Assembly (NCBI GenBank): GCA_009914555.1
Contig: WNDY01000003.1
Coordinates: 62,001-126,000, forward strand
DNA: 64,000 nucleotides
Direction of reading: 5' to 3'
Source: Xylophilus sp.
GTDB lineage: Bacteria; Pseudomonadota; Gammaproteobacteria; Burkholderiales; Burkholderiaceae_C
In this document: piece after piece, positions 49,517 to 59,274 of the stretch
How the letters are laid out: each line of letters begins with the position of its first letter
Numbering within the stretch: position 1 is the first letter of the stretch
The notes under the pieces: generated by a model
What the model saw: only the letters and a program-made list of their open reading frames with translations
Told to the model about the DNA's origin: nothing
Databases searched by the model: none
Position numbers and translations under genes: made by a program

Positions 49517-50137
49517 ATGCTGCTGACCGCCATCTACCTCGTCGCCATCGCCGCCGAAGCCGCGTCGGGCGCGCTCATGGGCATGCGCCGGCGCATGGAT
49601 CTGTTCGGCATCTGCTTCATCGGCACGGTGACGGCGCTGGGCGGCGGCTCGGTGCGCGACATGCTGCTGGGCCACTATCCGCTGGGCTGGGTGGCGCATC
49701 CGGAGTACCTGCTGTTCACCGTGGGCGCGGCCATCGCCGCGGCGCTGCTGGCGCGGCATGCGCACCGGCTGCACGGCATCTTCCTGGCGCTCGATGCGCT
49801 CGGGCTCGTGGCCTTCACGGTGATCGGCTGCAACGTGGCGGAGTCGGCGAACGCGCCGCTGGCCATCGTGGTGCTGATGGGGCTGGTGACCGGCATCTTC
49901 GGCGGGCTGGCGCGCGACGTGCTGTGCAACCAGGTGCCGCTGGTGCTGCGGCGCGATTTCTACGCCTCGGTGTCGCTGCTGACCGGGCTGCTCTACGTGG
50001 GTCTGCAGCGCGGCGGCATCGCGCCGGGCCATGCGACGCTGGTGGCGGTGCCGGCCGGCTGCGTGCTGCGGCTGGTGGCGATCCGCTTCCGGCTCGGGCT
50101 GCCGGTGTTCGCCCCGCCCGGCGACGCAAAAAAATAG
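49517..50137 (+). CDS. TRIC-type cation channel family protein (UPF0126, YadS/YicG-like)
   Basis: 206 residues with seven hydrophobic segments in two similar halves. GTVTALGGGSVRDMLLGHYPLGWV and GLVTGIFGGLARDVLCNQVPLVL are the paired glycine-rich repeats of the family, whose bacterial members form trimeric cation channels. ATG 49517 fits the first membrane helix. Divergent from the J-domain gene. Confidence 0.92.
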   Translation: MLLTAIYLVAIAAEAASGALMGMRRRMDLFGICFIGTVTALGGGSVRDMLLGHYPLGWVAHPEYLLFTVGAAIAAALLARHAHRLHGIFLALDALGLVAFTVIGCNVAESANAPLAIVVLMGLVTGIFGGLARDVLCNQVPLVLRRDFYASVSLLTGLLYVGLQRGGIAPGHATLVAVPAGCVLRLVAIRFRLGLPVFAPPGDAKK

Positions 50138-50154
50138 CCCGGATACTCCGGGCT
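50128..50154 (-). terminator. Intrinsic terminator serving suhB
   Basis: AGCCCGGA and TCCGGGCT form a perfect stem (50136-50154); on the minus strand the stem is followed by a run of T residues (the A-run at 50128-50134). It lies 63 bases beyond the suhB stop on that strand. It also overlaps the end of the channel gene. Confidence 0.75.
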
Positions 50155-50216
50155 GGATGCTTCTCCAGCGCGCGTGATACGCCCGCTGGCGGAAGTTGGC
50201 CTGGGGAGTATGCGCA

Positions 50217-51137
50217 CTACTCGCCGTCGCCTTCAGGCGCAGCGCCGTCGCCGGCTTCGGCCGCCGCCGCGCCGCCACCCGTCAGCAGCGTGCGCGCGGC
50301 CTGGCGCACCTGGGCCTTCTCGCCGGCGCTGGCGAACTTGCTGTACTTGTGCAGGATCGGCACCAGCTGGCCGTAGACGCGCGGGTTGCCGGCCAGGCAC
50401 TCGCGCTGGTGGAGGAAGTCGGGCTCGCCGGTGAAGTTGCCGATCAGTCCGCCGGCCTCGGTCACCAGCAGCGAGCCGGCGGCCACGTCCCAGGGCCACA
50501 GGCCGGTCTCGAAGAAGCCGTCGGTGAAGCCCGCGGCCACGTAGGCCAGGTCCAGCGCAGCGGCGCCGGGGCGGCGCAGGCCGGCGGTGCGGGTCATCAC
50601 GTCGTTCATGATCTGCAGGTACTGGCGCAGGTTGTCGCCCGGGCGGAACGGAAAGCCGGTGGAGATCAGGCTTTCCTTGAGCTGCGTGCGCTTGGAGACG
50701 CGGATGCGGCGCTCGTTCACATAGGCGCCGCGGCCCCTGGTGGCGGTGAACAGGTCGTTGCGCGACGGGTCGTAGACGACGGCCTGCTCGACCTTGCCGC
50801 GCACCGCGAGCGCGATGCTCACGCAGTAGACCGGAAAGCCGTGGATGAAGTTGGTCGTGCCGTCCAGCGGGTCGATGATCCAGACGAATTCAGAATCCTT
50901 GGCGCCGTGCGCGCTGCCGCTCTCTTCGGCCAGGATGCCGTGGCCGGGATAGGCGGTCAGCAGCGTCTCGATGATGGCCTGCTCGGAGGCCTGGTCCACC
51001 TCGGTCACGAAGTCGTTGACCTGCTTCTGCGACACGCGCACCGATTCCACGTCGAGCGCCGCGCGGTTGATGATGGCGCCGGCGGCGCGGGCGGCCTTGA
51101 TGGCCACGTTGAGCATGGGATGCAGGTTGGACGACAT
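50217..51137 (-). CDS. suhB: Inositol-1-monophosphatase family protein SuhB
   Basis: 306 residues. Metal motifs are clear: EES in [23 protein letters not shown], and [17 protein letters not shown]. SuhB dephosphorylates inositol monophosphate in vitro and binds RNA polymerase in rRNA antitermination in E. coli. ATG 51137 matches the family start [10 protein letters not shown]. The last 30 residues are Ala/Gly-rich and family-atypical. Divergent from the FecI-like sigma gene. Confidence 0.95.
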   Translation of the reverse strand: MSSNLHPMLNVAIKAARAAGAIINRAALDVESVRVSQKQVNDFVTEVDQASEQAIIETLLTAYPGHGILAEESGSAHGAKDSEFVWIIDPLDGTTNFIHGFPVYCVSIALAVRGKVEQAVVYDPSRNDLFTATRGRGAYVNERRIRVSKRTQLKESLISTGFPFRPGDNLRQYLQIMNDVMTRTAGLRRPGAAALDLAYVAAGFTDGFFETGLWPWDVAAGSLLVTEAGGLIGNFTGEPDFLHQRECLAGNPRVYGQLVPILHKYSKFASAGEKAQVRQAARTLLTGGGAAAAEAGDGAAPEGDGE

Positions 51138-51286
51138 GGACTGTGGGGGAAGGGCAGGGAGCGGCGGGGCGCCGGTGCCCGGCGATGCGGGCGCGAAGGG
51201 CACGCATTCTACGCCCCGGCCGCGCCCCGGCGGCCGGTCGCAAAGGCAGGACAACGCAAGGGCCGGCGACCGCGCCGCCGGCATTG

Positions 51287-51306
51287 TGCATGATAATGGT
51301 TTCTAT
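51287..51306. promoter_or_regulatory. Fur-box-like site before the sigma-factor gene
   Basis: The stretch around TGATAATGGTTTCTATT resembles the 19-bp Fur consensus (GATAATGATAATC...) with a good left half and a weaker right half. It lies about 50 bases upstream of the FecI-type sigma gene, as expected for iron repression. The AT-rich patch stands out against the local GC content. Confidence 0.5.
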
Positions 51307-51353
51307 TCAGTTTCAAGGGGCGGCGAGGGGCCGTCCTCCGTGTCCGCACGTCC

Positions 51354-51833
51354 ATGCACGCCGACCTCTATACCGAACACCATGGCTGGATCGAATCCTG
51401 GCTGCGCCGCCAGATCGGCTGTGCCTGGGCCGCGCAGGACCTTTCGCACGACACCTTCGTGCAGGTGCTGAAGGCGCCGCGGCTGGAGCCCGGCGAACTG
51501 CGCGAGCCGCGGGCCTTCCTCGTCACGGTGGCGCGGCGCGTGCTCTACAACCACCGGCGCCGGCGCGACCTGGAACTGGCCTGGCTGGAGGCGCTCGCCG
51601 CGTTCGGCGATGCGCTGGCGCCGTCGGCCGAGGAGCGGGCGGCGGTGCTGGAGGCCCTGGCGCGCCTGGACGCGGTGCTGCAGGCGCTGCCGGCGCACGC
51701 GCGGCAGGTCTTCGTGCTCAGCCAGGTCGACGGGCTGAGCTACCCGTGCATCGGCAAGGAGCTGGGGCTGTCGGCCGTCACCGTGCGCCGCGCGATGAAG
51801 CAGGCGCTGGCCGCGCTGGTGGCCGCGTTCTGA
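51354..51833 (+). CDS. FecI-type ECF sigma factor
   Basis: 159 residues: sigma region 2 (HHGWIESWLRRQIGCAWAAQDLSHDTFVQVL) and region 4 (LPAHARQVFVLSQVDGLSYPCIGKELGLSAVTVRRAMKQAL), the FecI-group length and pattern. It directs transcription of the receptor operon when a ferric siderophore binds the receptor. Followed 16 bases later by the FecR gene. The Fur-like site upstream would restrict expression to low iron. Confidence 0.93.
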   Translation: MHADLYTEHHGWIESWLRRQIGCAWAAQDLSHDTFVQVLKAPRLEPGELREPRAFLVTVARRVLYNHRRRRDLELAWLEALAAFGDALAPSAEERAAVLEALARLDAVLQALPAHARQVFVLSQVDGLSYPCIGKELGLSAVTVRRAMKQALAALVAAF

Positions 51834-51849
51834 GCGAGGGCCGCCGCCG

Positions 51850-52746
51850 ATGCCGCCGCCAGCCGCCGATGATCCCGTACTCGATGCCGCCGTCGACTGG
51901 ATGGTGCTGCTGCAGTCCGGCCAGGCCGGCGCCGAGGACCGGGCCCGGCTCGACGCCTGGTGCCGCGCCGATGCGCGCCATGCCCGGGCCTGGGAGCGGG
52001 TGCAGGGCGCGCTGCGGCGCAGCCTCGAACCGGTGCAGGCCGGCGCTGCGGCCCAGGCCGCGCGGGCTGCGCTGCTGCGCCCGCCGCGGCGCCGTCGCGT
52101 CGTCGGCGGCGCAGTCGCCTTCGCGGGCCTGGCCCTCGGCGCCGGCTGGATGGTGCGCGGCAGTGGCGCCGCCGCGGCGCTCTGGGCCGACCTGCGCACG
52201 GGCACCGGCGAGCGCCGCAACCTGCGGCTGGCCGACGGCAGCACGCTGCTGCTCGACGCCCGCTCGGCCGTCGATGTCGACTTCGGCCCCGTGGTGCGCG
52301 CCGTGCGGCTGCGCGCGGGCGCGCTGATCGCCGCCGCCGCGGCGGACGCGGCCCGCTCGTTCGTCGTGCAGACGGCCGAGGGCAGCGTGCGGGCGCTCGG
52401 CACCCGCTTCCTCGTGCGGCAGGAGGCCGGGCGCAGCGTGGCCCTGGTGCTCGAACACGCGGTGCAGCTGTTCACGGCGGCCGGCGCCCAGCGCCGGCTC
52501 GCGGCCTGGGAGCGCGGTGTGCACATCGCACGCCACCAGCCGCTCGGCGAGGTGGTCGACGCGCTGCGGCCCTACTGCGGGGGCTTCATCCGCGTCTCGC
52601 CGGCCGCGGCGCGGCTGCGCGTGCTCGGCGCCTTCCCGCTCGACGAGCCCGACCGCGCCATCGAATCGCTGGCGCAGACCCTGCCGATCCGTGTGAAGCG
52701 CTACGGGCGCTGGCTGCTCGTGATCGACGCGGCGCAGGAGGGCTGA
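51850..52746 (+). CDS. FecR-type anti-sigma factor/regulator
   Basis: 298 residues with the FecR pattern: DPVLDAAVDWMVLLQSGQAG and DARHARAWERVQ near the N-terminus, one membrane segment (about 80-105), TGTGERRNLRLADGSTLLLDARSAV and RSFVVQTAEGSVRALGTRFLV in the periplasmic domain, ending in a secretin/TonB short N-terminal-like domain. It transmits the receptor signal across the inner membrane to the sigma factor. Confidence 0.93.
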   Translation: MPPPAADDPVLDAAVDWMVLLQSGQAGAEDRARLDAWCRADARHARAWERVQGALRRSLEPVQAGAAAQAARAALLRPPRRRRVVGGAVAFAGLALGAGWMVRGSGAAAALWADLRTGTGERRNLRLADGSTLLLDARSAVDVDFGPVVRAVRLRAGALIAAAAADAARSFVVQTAEGSVRALGTRFLVRQEAGRSVALVLEHAVQLFTAAGAQRRLAAWERGVHIARHQPLGEVVDALRPYCGGFIRVSPAAARLRVLGAFPLDEPDRAIESLAQTLPIRVKRYGRWLLVIDAAQEG

Positions 52747-52924
52747 GGTGGCCCACGACCTGCGCGACCACGCCGGGGGACGGCTCCGTCCGCATACCCC
52801 CACCTTTATGGTGTTGTGGCGATTGAATGAAGGGCGTAGCAGAGACATACCCCTGGCCTGTGAGGACGGCTGCCAGGGTTTGATCGCATTTTCCGTTTCG
52901 TTGCACATACGGGGAGAAACCCCT

Positions 52925-55408
52925 GTGTCCAACCCTTCGGAGCATGCCTTCATGGTTTTCCCCCGCACGCCATACAGCCCTTGCGGCCTCGCGGCGCTGG
53001 CCGCCGCCACCACCTTGTTCTCCTGCCTGCCGGCCGCCGCGCAGTCCGGTTCTGCCGCGCCGCAGGCGTCACCGCCGCCGCAGGCGCAGGCCCTGTACGA
53101 CTAGTCGCTGCCCGCCGGCCCGCTGGACGCGACGCTGCTCCAGATCGCCGCACAGAGCGGCGAGGTCGTCTCGGCGCCGTCCGAACTGGTGCAGGGCCTG
53201 CCGGCACCTGCGGTCTCGGGCCGGCTCACGGCGCAGCAGGCCGTGCAGGCGGCGGTCGCGGGTCATCCGCTCGAACTCGTGCGCACGGCCAATGGCACGC
53301 TGAGCCTGCGGCTCCGCGCTGCGCAGCCCCAGGCCGCGGCCGGCGCGGGCGCGGGCGGCGCCAGCCTGGCCGAGGTGCGGGTCACCGCCGACGCGCAGGT
53401 GCAGGCGCTGCCCGAAGCGTATGCCGGCGGCCAGGTGGCCACCGGCGGGCGCGTGGGCCTGCTGGGCAACCGCGACTTCCTGGAAACGCCCTTCAACACC
53501 ATCAGCTACACGCAGGAGTACATCCAGAACATCCAGGCGCAGGAGATCAGCCGCGTGATCGCGCTGACCGACCCGAGCGTGTTCAACAACGGCTCCACCG
53601 GCATGATCTCCGACAGCTTCACGCTGCGCGGCTTCAGCGTCGCCACGGGCGACGTGGGCTTCGGCGGGCTGTACGGCCTCATTCCCTACTGGCGCGTCAC
53701 GCCTGAACTGGCAGAGCGCATCGAGGTGCTGAAGGGGCCGTCGGCGCTGCTCAACGGCATGCCACCGGGCGGCTCGGTGGGAGGCAGCATCAACCTCGTG
53801 CCCAAGCGCGCGGGCGAGGAGCCGCTCGCGCGCGTGACGGGCACCTATGCGAGCGACGCGCAGTTCGGCACCCACGTCGATCTGGGCCGGCGCTTCGGCG
53901 AGAAAAAGCAGTTCGGTCTGCGCTTCAACGGCGTTTACCGCGACGGCGACACGGCGGTGGATCACCAGTCCAGAAAGGCCACGCTCGCCGCGCTCGGGCT
54001 CGACTGGCGCACCGAGCGCGTGCGCATCTCCGCCGACCTCTACACCAGCGAGGATCACGTGGACGGGTTGAACCGCGGCGTGAGCCTGGCGTCGGGCCTG
54101 TCCGTGCCCCGCGCGCCCAAAGCCACCACGCTGCTGGCACCCGACTGGACTTTCAGCAACACCAAGGACGACGCCGTGGTGCTGCGCGGCGAGGTGGATA
54201 TCACCCGCGCTGTGACCGCCTACGCCAGCGCGGGCCACGGTAAGACCGATTTCGACGCGCTCGCCAGTTCCACCTACACGGTCATCAACGCGGCAGGCGA
54301 CTACCGCAACAACTTCTCGCACCAGCGCCTCGCCATCGACAAGGATTCCGCCGAAGCGGGCCTGCGCGCCAAGTTCCGCACGGGCGGAGTCGGCCACGAA
54401 CTGGCGCTGACCGGCACCTACTACCACCACGACTACCTGTTCGGCTTCAAGACCAGCATCCTTTCGTCGGACTGGGTCACCAACATCTACAGCCCGGCGT
54501 GGGGCGCGGCCGTCGACCGCAGCTACAGCAGCGCATCCATTCCCAAGACGGCCGAACTGCGCACCACGAGCTACGGCATCGCCGATACGCTCTCGTTCGC
54601 GCAGAACCGCGCGCAACTGACGGTCGGCCTGCGTCGCCAGAACGTGACGAGCGACACCTGGAGCAACGGCGCGCGCACGGCCCGCTACGAGGCCAGCGCC
54701 ACCACGCCCGCCGTGGCGCTGCTGGTGAAGGCGACTAACGCGGTCTCGGTCTACGGCAATTACATCGAGGGTCTGAGCCAGGGCTCCACCGCGCCGACCA
54801 GCGCCGCCAACGCGGGCGAGGTGTTCGCGCCCTACAAGACCAAGCAGAAGGAAATCGGCGTGAAGTACGACCACGGCGACTTCGCGGGCACGCTGGCGCT
54901 CTACCAGATCCAACGCCCGAGTTCCTACACCGATCCGACGAGCAACGTCTTTTCCTTCGGCGGCGAGCAGCGCAACCGGGGCGTGGAGTTCGGCTTCTTC
55001 GGCGAGCCCGTGCGCGGCACGCGGCTGCTCGGCGGCATCGCGTGGACCGAAGCCAGGCTCACCAAGACGCAAGGCGGCGTGAACCAGGGCCGCTACGCCA
55101 CGGGTTTCCCCGAATGGCAAGGCAAACTCGGCGTGGAGTGGGACGTGCCCGCGGTGCAAGGTTTCACCCTCACGGCCAACGCCGTGGCGCTCTCCAGGCA
55201 ATACATCAACGCCGACAACTCGCTGTGGGTACCGGGCCGCACGGTCTATGACCTGGGCGCGCGCTACGCAACCCGCGTGGCGAGCCGCCCGGTCACGTTG
55301 CGTGCGGCGGTGCAGAACGTGGCGAACAAGGCGTACTGGGCCAGCACGCTCACCAGCGGCCTGGGCGCGCCGCGCACGGTGATGCTGTCGGCGTCGGTGG
55401 ATTTTTGA
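52925..55408 (+). pseudogene. TonB-dependent siderophore receptor, interrupted by an in-frame TAG
   Basis: The reading frame starts at GTG 52925 behind GGGGAGA, has a signal peptide (TLFSCLPAAAQ), then meets TAG at 53102-53104 between LYD and SLPAGPLDATLLQIAAQSG. The latter is the secretin/TonB N-terminal (STN) signalling domain, where such proteins often read YDWxLPAGPL, so the TAG probably replaces a Trp (TGG). Beyond it the plug (LRGFSVATGDVG, KGPSALLNGMPPGGSVGG) and 22-strand barrel continue to a terminal Phe. With the stop read through it would be about 827 residues. Without it, the receptor would be cut after 59 residues. The STN domain fits FecIR control. Confidence 0.85.
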
Positions 55409-55452
55409 GCACGCCTGTTTTCTTTTCCTTTCATCAACCCAGGAGTCCATCC

Positions 55453-56187
55453 GTGAAAGCATCCTTCCGTCTCCTTGCCCTCGCCGCCGCGCTCGCCGCG
55501 TCGGCCGCCCAGGCCCACCAGATCTGGCTGGAGCAGCCCGCCGCGGGCCAGAACCCGGTGATCCGCTTCGGCGAGTTCGGCGAGAACCTGCGCGAGGCCT
55601 CGCCCGGCCTGCTCGACCGCTTCGGCCAGCCCACGGCCACGCTGCTGTCGTCCCGGGGCGAATCGCCGCTGGCCGTGACCAAGACCGCCGACGGCTTCCG
55701 GCTGGCCGGCAGGCCGGCGGCCGGCGAGAGCATCGTGGCCGAGGACGCGGCCTTCCCGCTGCGCAAGTTCAAGCAGGGCGACAAGGAGGTGACGAGCTGG
55801 TACCGTCCGGCCGCGCGCTTCGCCACGCGCCTGGACGCACAGCAGCCCCGGCTGGACTTCGACATCACGCCCACGGGCAAGCAGGGCGAATTCAGGGTCA
55901 CATTCAAGGGCCAGCCGCTGCCCAAGGCCAAGGTGCAGGTCCTGGTGCAGTCCGGCTGGGCCAAGGAAGAGCATGCCGACGAGCAGGGCCTGGTGCACTT
56001 CGACCTGCCGTGGAAGGGCCAGTACGTGATCGAGGCCAGCCACATCGACCGCACGCCCGGCGAGCGCCAGGGTTCCAACGGTGCCGAGAAGTACGACGGC
56101 GTGAACTACGTGACCACGCTGACCTTCGTGAAGACCGGCGGCGCCGCGGCCATCGCCGCCGGCCCGGCGGCCAAGCCCAACCAATGA
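55453..56187 (+). CDS. Secreted DUF4198-type protein of the iron locus
   Basis: 244 residues with a signal peptide (KASFRLLALAAALAASAAQA). HQIWLEQPAAGQNPVIRFGEFGENLREASPG and PLPKAKVQVLVQSGWAKEEHADEQGLVHFDLPWKGQYVIEA fit DUF4198, a periplasmic domain of metal-uptake loci. The GTG at 55453 follows AGGAGTCCATCC and is preferred. It is 44 bases after the receptor and overlaps the next gene by four bases. Confidence 0.88.
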   Translation: MKASFRLLALAAALAASAAQAHQIWLEQPAAGQNPVIRFGEFGENLREASPGLLDRFGQPTATLLSSRGESPLAVTKTADGFRLAGRPAAGESIVAEDAAFPLRKFKQGDKEVTSWYRPAARFATRLDAQQPRLDFDITPTGKQGEFRVTFKGQPLPKAKVQVLVQSGWAKEEHADEQGLVHFDLPWKGQYVIEASHIDRTPGERQGSNGAEKYDGVNYVTTLTFVKTGGAAAIAAGPAAKPNQ

Positions 56188-56480
56188 CGGCCGCGCTGGC
56201 CCGGGCGCTGGGCGCGGCGCCCCTGGTCTCGCGCATCGTGGCCGCCGTGCTCGGCGGCTATGCGCTGGCCGCGCTCGCCAGCGTGGCCGCGGTGGCGCTG
56301 CCGATCGACCGCGCGCAGGCGGTGCTCGCCGGCATGCTCGCGAGCTTCGCCGTGTACGCGGGCGCGGTGGTCTGGGTGTTCGCCGTGCGCAGCGCGCGGC
56401 GCGCCTGGGCCGGCCTGCTGGTGGCCGCGCTGGTGCTGCTGGCGCCGGCGTGGTGGGTCTGGAGCGGAGGTGTGGCATGA
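56184..56480 (+). CDS. DUF3649-type small membrane protein
   Basis: 98 residues with three hydrophobic segments (about 15-38, 45-67 and 75-95). Short proteins of this kind lie between DUF4198 and PepSY genes in many proteobacterial iron-uptake operons. Four-base overlaps (ATGA) on both sides show translational coupling. Function unknown; perhaps an accessory of the PepSY ferric reductase. Confidence 0.78.
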   Translation: MTAALARALGAAPLVSRIVAAVLGGYALAALASVAAVALPIDRAQAVLAGMLASFAVYAGAVVWVFAVRSARRAWAGLLVAALVLLAPAWWVWSGGVA

Positions 56481-58129
56481 CGACGACGGACGAGACGGCC
56501 CCGAAGCAGAAAGCCCCGGCCAAGGCGCCGGGCATCCGGCAGACCATGTCGGACCTGCACACCTGGGCCGGCCTGCTGCTCGGCTGGCTGCTCTATGCGA
56601 TGTTCCTCACCGGCACGGTGAGCTACTTCAAGGACGAGATCACGCAGTGGATGCGGCCGGAGCTGCCGCACCAGAGCGAGCGGCCCGACCCGGCGCAGGT
56701 GGCCGCGCGGGTGGCGGCCACGCTCGCGCGCATCGCGCCCGACAGCCCGCAGTGGAGCATCGGCCTGCCGTCGCAGCGCAGCACGGCGGCCTCGGCGTTC
56801 TGGCGCAGCCCCAAGGTGCCGGGGCGCCGCGGCTTCGAGACCGGCTACTTCAACCCCGCCACCGGCGAGCGGCTGGAGCAGGGCGCACGCGAGACGGTGG
56901 GCGGGGAGTTCTTCTACCGCTTCCACTTCAACTTCTACTACATGCCCGTGCTGTGGGGGCGCTGGCTGGCGGGCCTGTGCGCCATGTTCATGCTGGTGGC
57001 CATCGTCAGCGGCGTGATCACGCACAAGAAGATCTTCGCGGACTTCTTCACCTTCCGCTGGGGCAAGGGCCAGCGCTCGTGGCTCGACGCCCACAACGCG
57101 CTGTCGGTGTTCGGGCTGCCGTTCCATCTGATGATCACCTACAGCGGGCTGGTGACGCTGATGCTGATGTACATGCCCTGGGGCGGCGACGCGGCTTACA
57201 AGTCGCCGCAGGAGCGGCAGGCGCTCAATGCGCAGATGAGCGCCTTCGTGCCGCCCGGCAAGCCGCGCGGCGAGCGTGCCGCGCTGGTGCCGCTCGACGG
57301 CCTGGTGCGCCAGGCGCAGGCGCGCTGGGCCGGCGGCAGCGCGGGCCGTGTGCTGGTCAACAACCCGGGCGACGCGGCCGCGCGCGTGATGGTGGTGCGC
57401 GGCGAGGAGGCGCGGGTGACGACGAGCCCGCAGTTCCTGGTGTTCGAGGGCGCCACCGGCCGGCTGCTGCAGGCGCAGGACGCGGTGGGCGCGGCGGCCG
57501 AAACGCGCGGCGTGCTCTACGCGCTGCACCTGGGCCGCTTCGGCGATCTGCCCACGCGCTGGCTCTACTTCCTCACCAGCCTCGCGGGCACCGCGATGGT
57601 GGGCACCGGGCTGGTGATGTGGACGGTCAAACGCCGCAGCAGGCTGCCCGATCCGGCGCGGCCGTACTTCGGCTTCTGGCTGGTGGAGCGGCTCAACATC
57701 GCGGCGATCGCGGGCCTGTCGATCGGCATGGCGGCGATGCTCTGGGCCAACCGGCTGCTGCCGCTGGGCTTGGCGCAGCGCGCGGAGTGGGAGATCCACG
57801 CCATGTTCATCGCCTGGGGCGCGGCGCTGGTCTGGGCGCTGGCGCGGCCGGCCAGACGCGCCTGGGTGGAACTGCTGTGGGCCGGCGCGGCGGCCATCGG
57901 GCTGCTGCCGCTGCTCAACGCGCTGACCACCGAGCGCCACCTGCTCGCCAGCCTGCGCGCGGGCGACGGTGTGTTCGCCGGGCTGGAGCTGACCCTGCTG
58001 GCGCTGGCAGCGCTGCATGCGGTGCTGGCGGTGCGGGTGCAGCGCTACCAGCCCAAAGCCAGGCCCGCGCGGCGCGCGGACGCGGCGCAGCCGGCGCTGC
58101 AGACGCCGGCCGGGGAGGCTGTGCGATGA
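56477..58129 (+). CDS. PepSY domain membrane protein (siderophore-iron reductase-like)
   Basis: 550 residues. LHTWAGLLLGWLLYAMFLTGTVSYFKDEITQWMRPE is the typical first helix of PepSY-associated TM proteins; further helices lie at about 170-190, 220-245, 370-395 and 415-530. Histidines in the helices (LHTW, DAHNAL, FHLM) may bind heme. Such proteins reduce ferric siderophores in the inner membrane. ATG 56477 overlaps the previous stop. Confidence 0.9.
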   Translation: MTTTDETAPKQKAPAKAPGIRQTMSDLHTWAGLLLGWLLYAMFLTGTVSYFKDEITQWMRPELPHQSERPDPAQVAARVAATLARIAPDSPQWSIGLPSQRSTAASAFWRSPKVPGRRGFETGYFNPATGERLEQGARETVGGEFFYRFHFNFYYMPVLWGRWLAGLCAMFMLVAIVSGVITHKKIFADFFTFRWGKGQRSWLDAHNALSVFGLPFHLMITYSGLVTLMLMYMPWGGDAAYKSPQERQALNAQMSAFVPPGKPRGERAALVPLDGLVRQAQARWAGGSAGRVLVNNPGDAAARVMVVRGEEARVTTSPQFLVFEGATGRLLQAQDAVGAAAETRGVLYALHLGRFGDLPTRWLYFLTSLAGTAMVGTGLVMWTVKRRSRLPDPARPYFGFWLVERLNIAAIAGLSIGMAAMLWANRLLPLGLAQRAEWEIHAMFIAWGAALVWALARPARRAWVELLWAGAAAIGLLPLLNALTTERHLLASLRAGDGVFAGLELTLLALAALHAVLAVRVQRYQPKARPARRADAAQPALQTPAGEAVR

Positions 58130-58425
58130 CCGGCCACGTGGTCTGCCTGCTGCTGTCGCTGCCGGCCTTCGCCTGCCTTGCGCTGGCGATGGAGCGCCAC
58201 CAGCAGGACGTGCTGGGCCGCGCGCTGGCTCCGGGCGCAACGCGCACGCTGCGCCTGGCCGGCTGGGCGCTGCTGGCCGCCTCGCTGGCCGTGGCGCTGG
58301 GGACGCCGGCCGGCGCCACCTGGTCGCTGGGCCTGGTCGCCTGGTTCGGCCACATCGCGGCGGCCGCCGCGGTGGTGCTGCTCGCGCTGGTGGTCAACGC
58401 GCGCCGCAAGGCGCGGCCGTCGTAG
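58126..58425 (+). CDS. DUF3325-type small membrane protein
   Basis: 99 residues, three hydrophobic segments. Starts at ATG 58126 overlapping the PepSY stop. The conserved opening (LLLSLPAFACLALAMERHQQDV) and position after the PepSY gene match DUF3325. It probably assists the PepSY reductase; role otherwise unknown. Confidence 0.8.
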   Translation: MTGHVVCLLLSLPAFACLALAMERHQQDVLGRALAPGATRTLRLAGWALLAASLAVALGTPAGATWSLGLVAWFGHIAAAAAVVLLALVVNARRKARPS

Positions 58426-58500
58426 TGCGGCGGTCCATTCGTTCGTCCGTCCGTGCCGGCCGGTCACAATAACGGGTTTCCCGCCCGCGACGACCGGCCC

Positions 58501-59241
58501 ATGCAGACCCGCTTCATCCTCATCGAGACCAGCCATGCCGGCAACGTGGGCGCCGCGGCGCGGGCCATCCGCACCATGGGTTTCGACGACCTCGTGCTCG
58601 TCGCGCCGCGCTGGGACAACGTGCTGCGCCGCGAAGAGACCATCCAGCGCGCCAGCGGCGCGCTCGACGTGCTGCGCCGCGCCCGCATCGTCGCCACGCT
58701 CGACGAGGCGCTCGACGGTGTGACCCATCTCTGCGCCACCGCGATGGTGGCGCGCGACTTCGGGCCGCCCACGCGCACGCCGCGCGCGCACTGCGAGGCG
58801 CTGGCCGCGGCCGGCGCCGGGCAGCACGTCGCCTTCCTCTTCGGCTCCGAGCGCTACGGCATGCGCAACGAGGATGTCTACCGCTGCCACGCGGCGCTCT
58901 CCATTCCCGCCGCGCCGGACTTCGGCTCGCTCAACCTGGGCGCCGCGGTGCAGCTGATCGCCTACGAATGGCGCCAGGCCCTGGGCGGCTTCGCCGATGC
59001 GCCGGCACCGCGGGCCGCCGGCGTGCCCGAATCCGCCGCGGCCGACGGCCAGGCGATCGCCGGCATGCTGGAGCACTGGGAACGTTCGCTGGTGCAGATC
59101 GGCTTCCTCGACCCGGCTGCGCCCAAGAAGCTGATGCCGCGGCTGCGCCAGCTGTTCAACCGCGCCCGGCCGACCGAGGAAGCAATCCACATTCTGCGCG
59201 GCATCGCGCGCGCGATGGCCGAGCCCCGGCCGCCGCGCTGA
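58501..59241 (+). CDS. trmJ: tRNA (cytidine/uridine-2-prime-O-)-methyltransferase TrmJ
   Basis: 246 residues of the SPOUT class: FILIETSHAGNVGAAARAIRTMGFDDLVLV, FLFGSERYGMRNEDVYRCHAALSIPAAPDFGSLNLGAAVQLIAYE. The trefoil-knot loops bind SAM. TrmJ methylates position 32 of tRNAs. ATG 58501; the upstream in-frame ATG at 58453 lacks support. Confidence 0.94.
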   Translation: MQTRFILIETSHAGNVGAAARAIRTMGFDDLVLVAPRWDNVLRREETIQRASGALDVLRRARIVATLDEALDGVTHLCATAMVARDFGPPTRTPRAHCEALAAAGAGQHVAFLFGSERYGMRNEDVYRCHAALSIPAAPDFGSLNLGAAVQLIAYEWRQALGGFADAPAPRAAGVPESAAADGQAIAGMLEHWERSLVQIGFLDPAAPKKLMPRLRQLFNRARPTEEAIHILRGIARAMAEPRPPR

Positions 59242-59274
59242 TCACCACCATCCCACCGCAAAGCCTGTGCCCCA

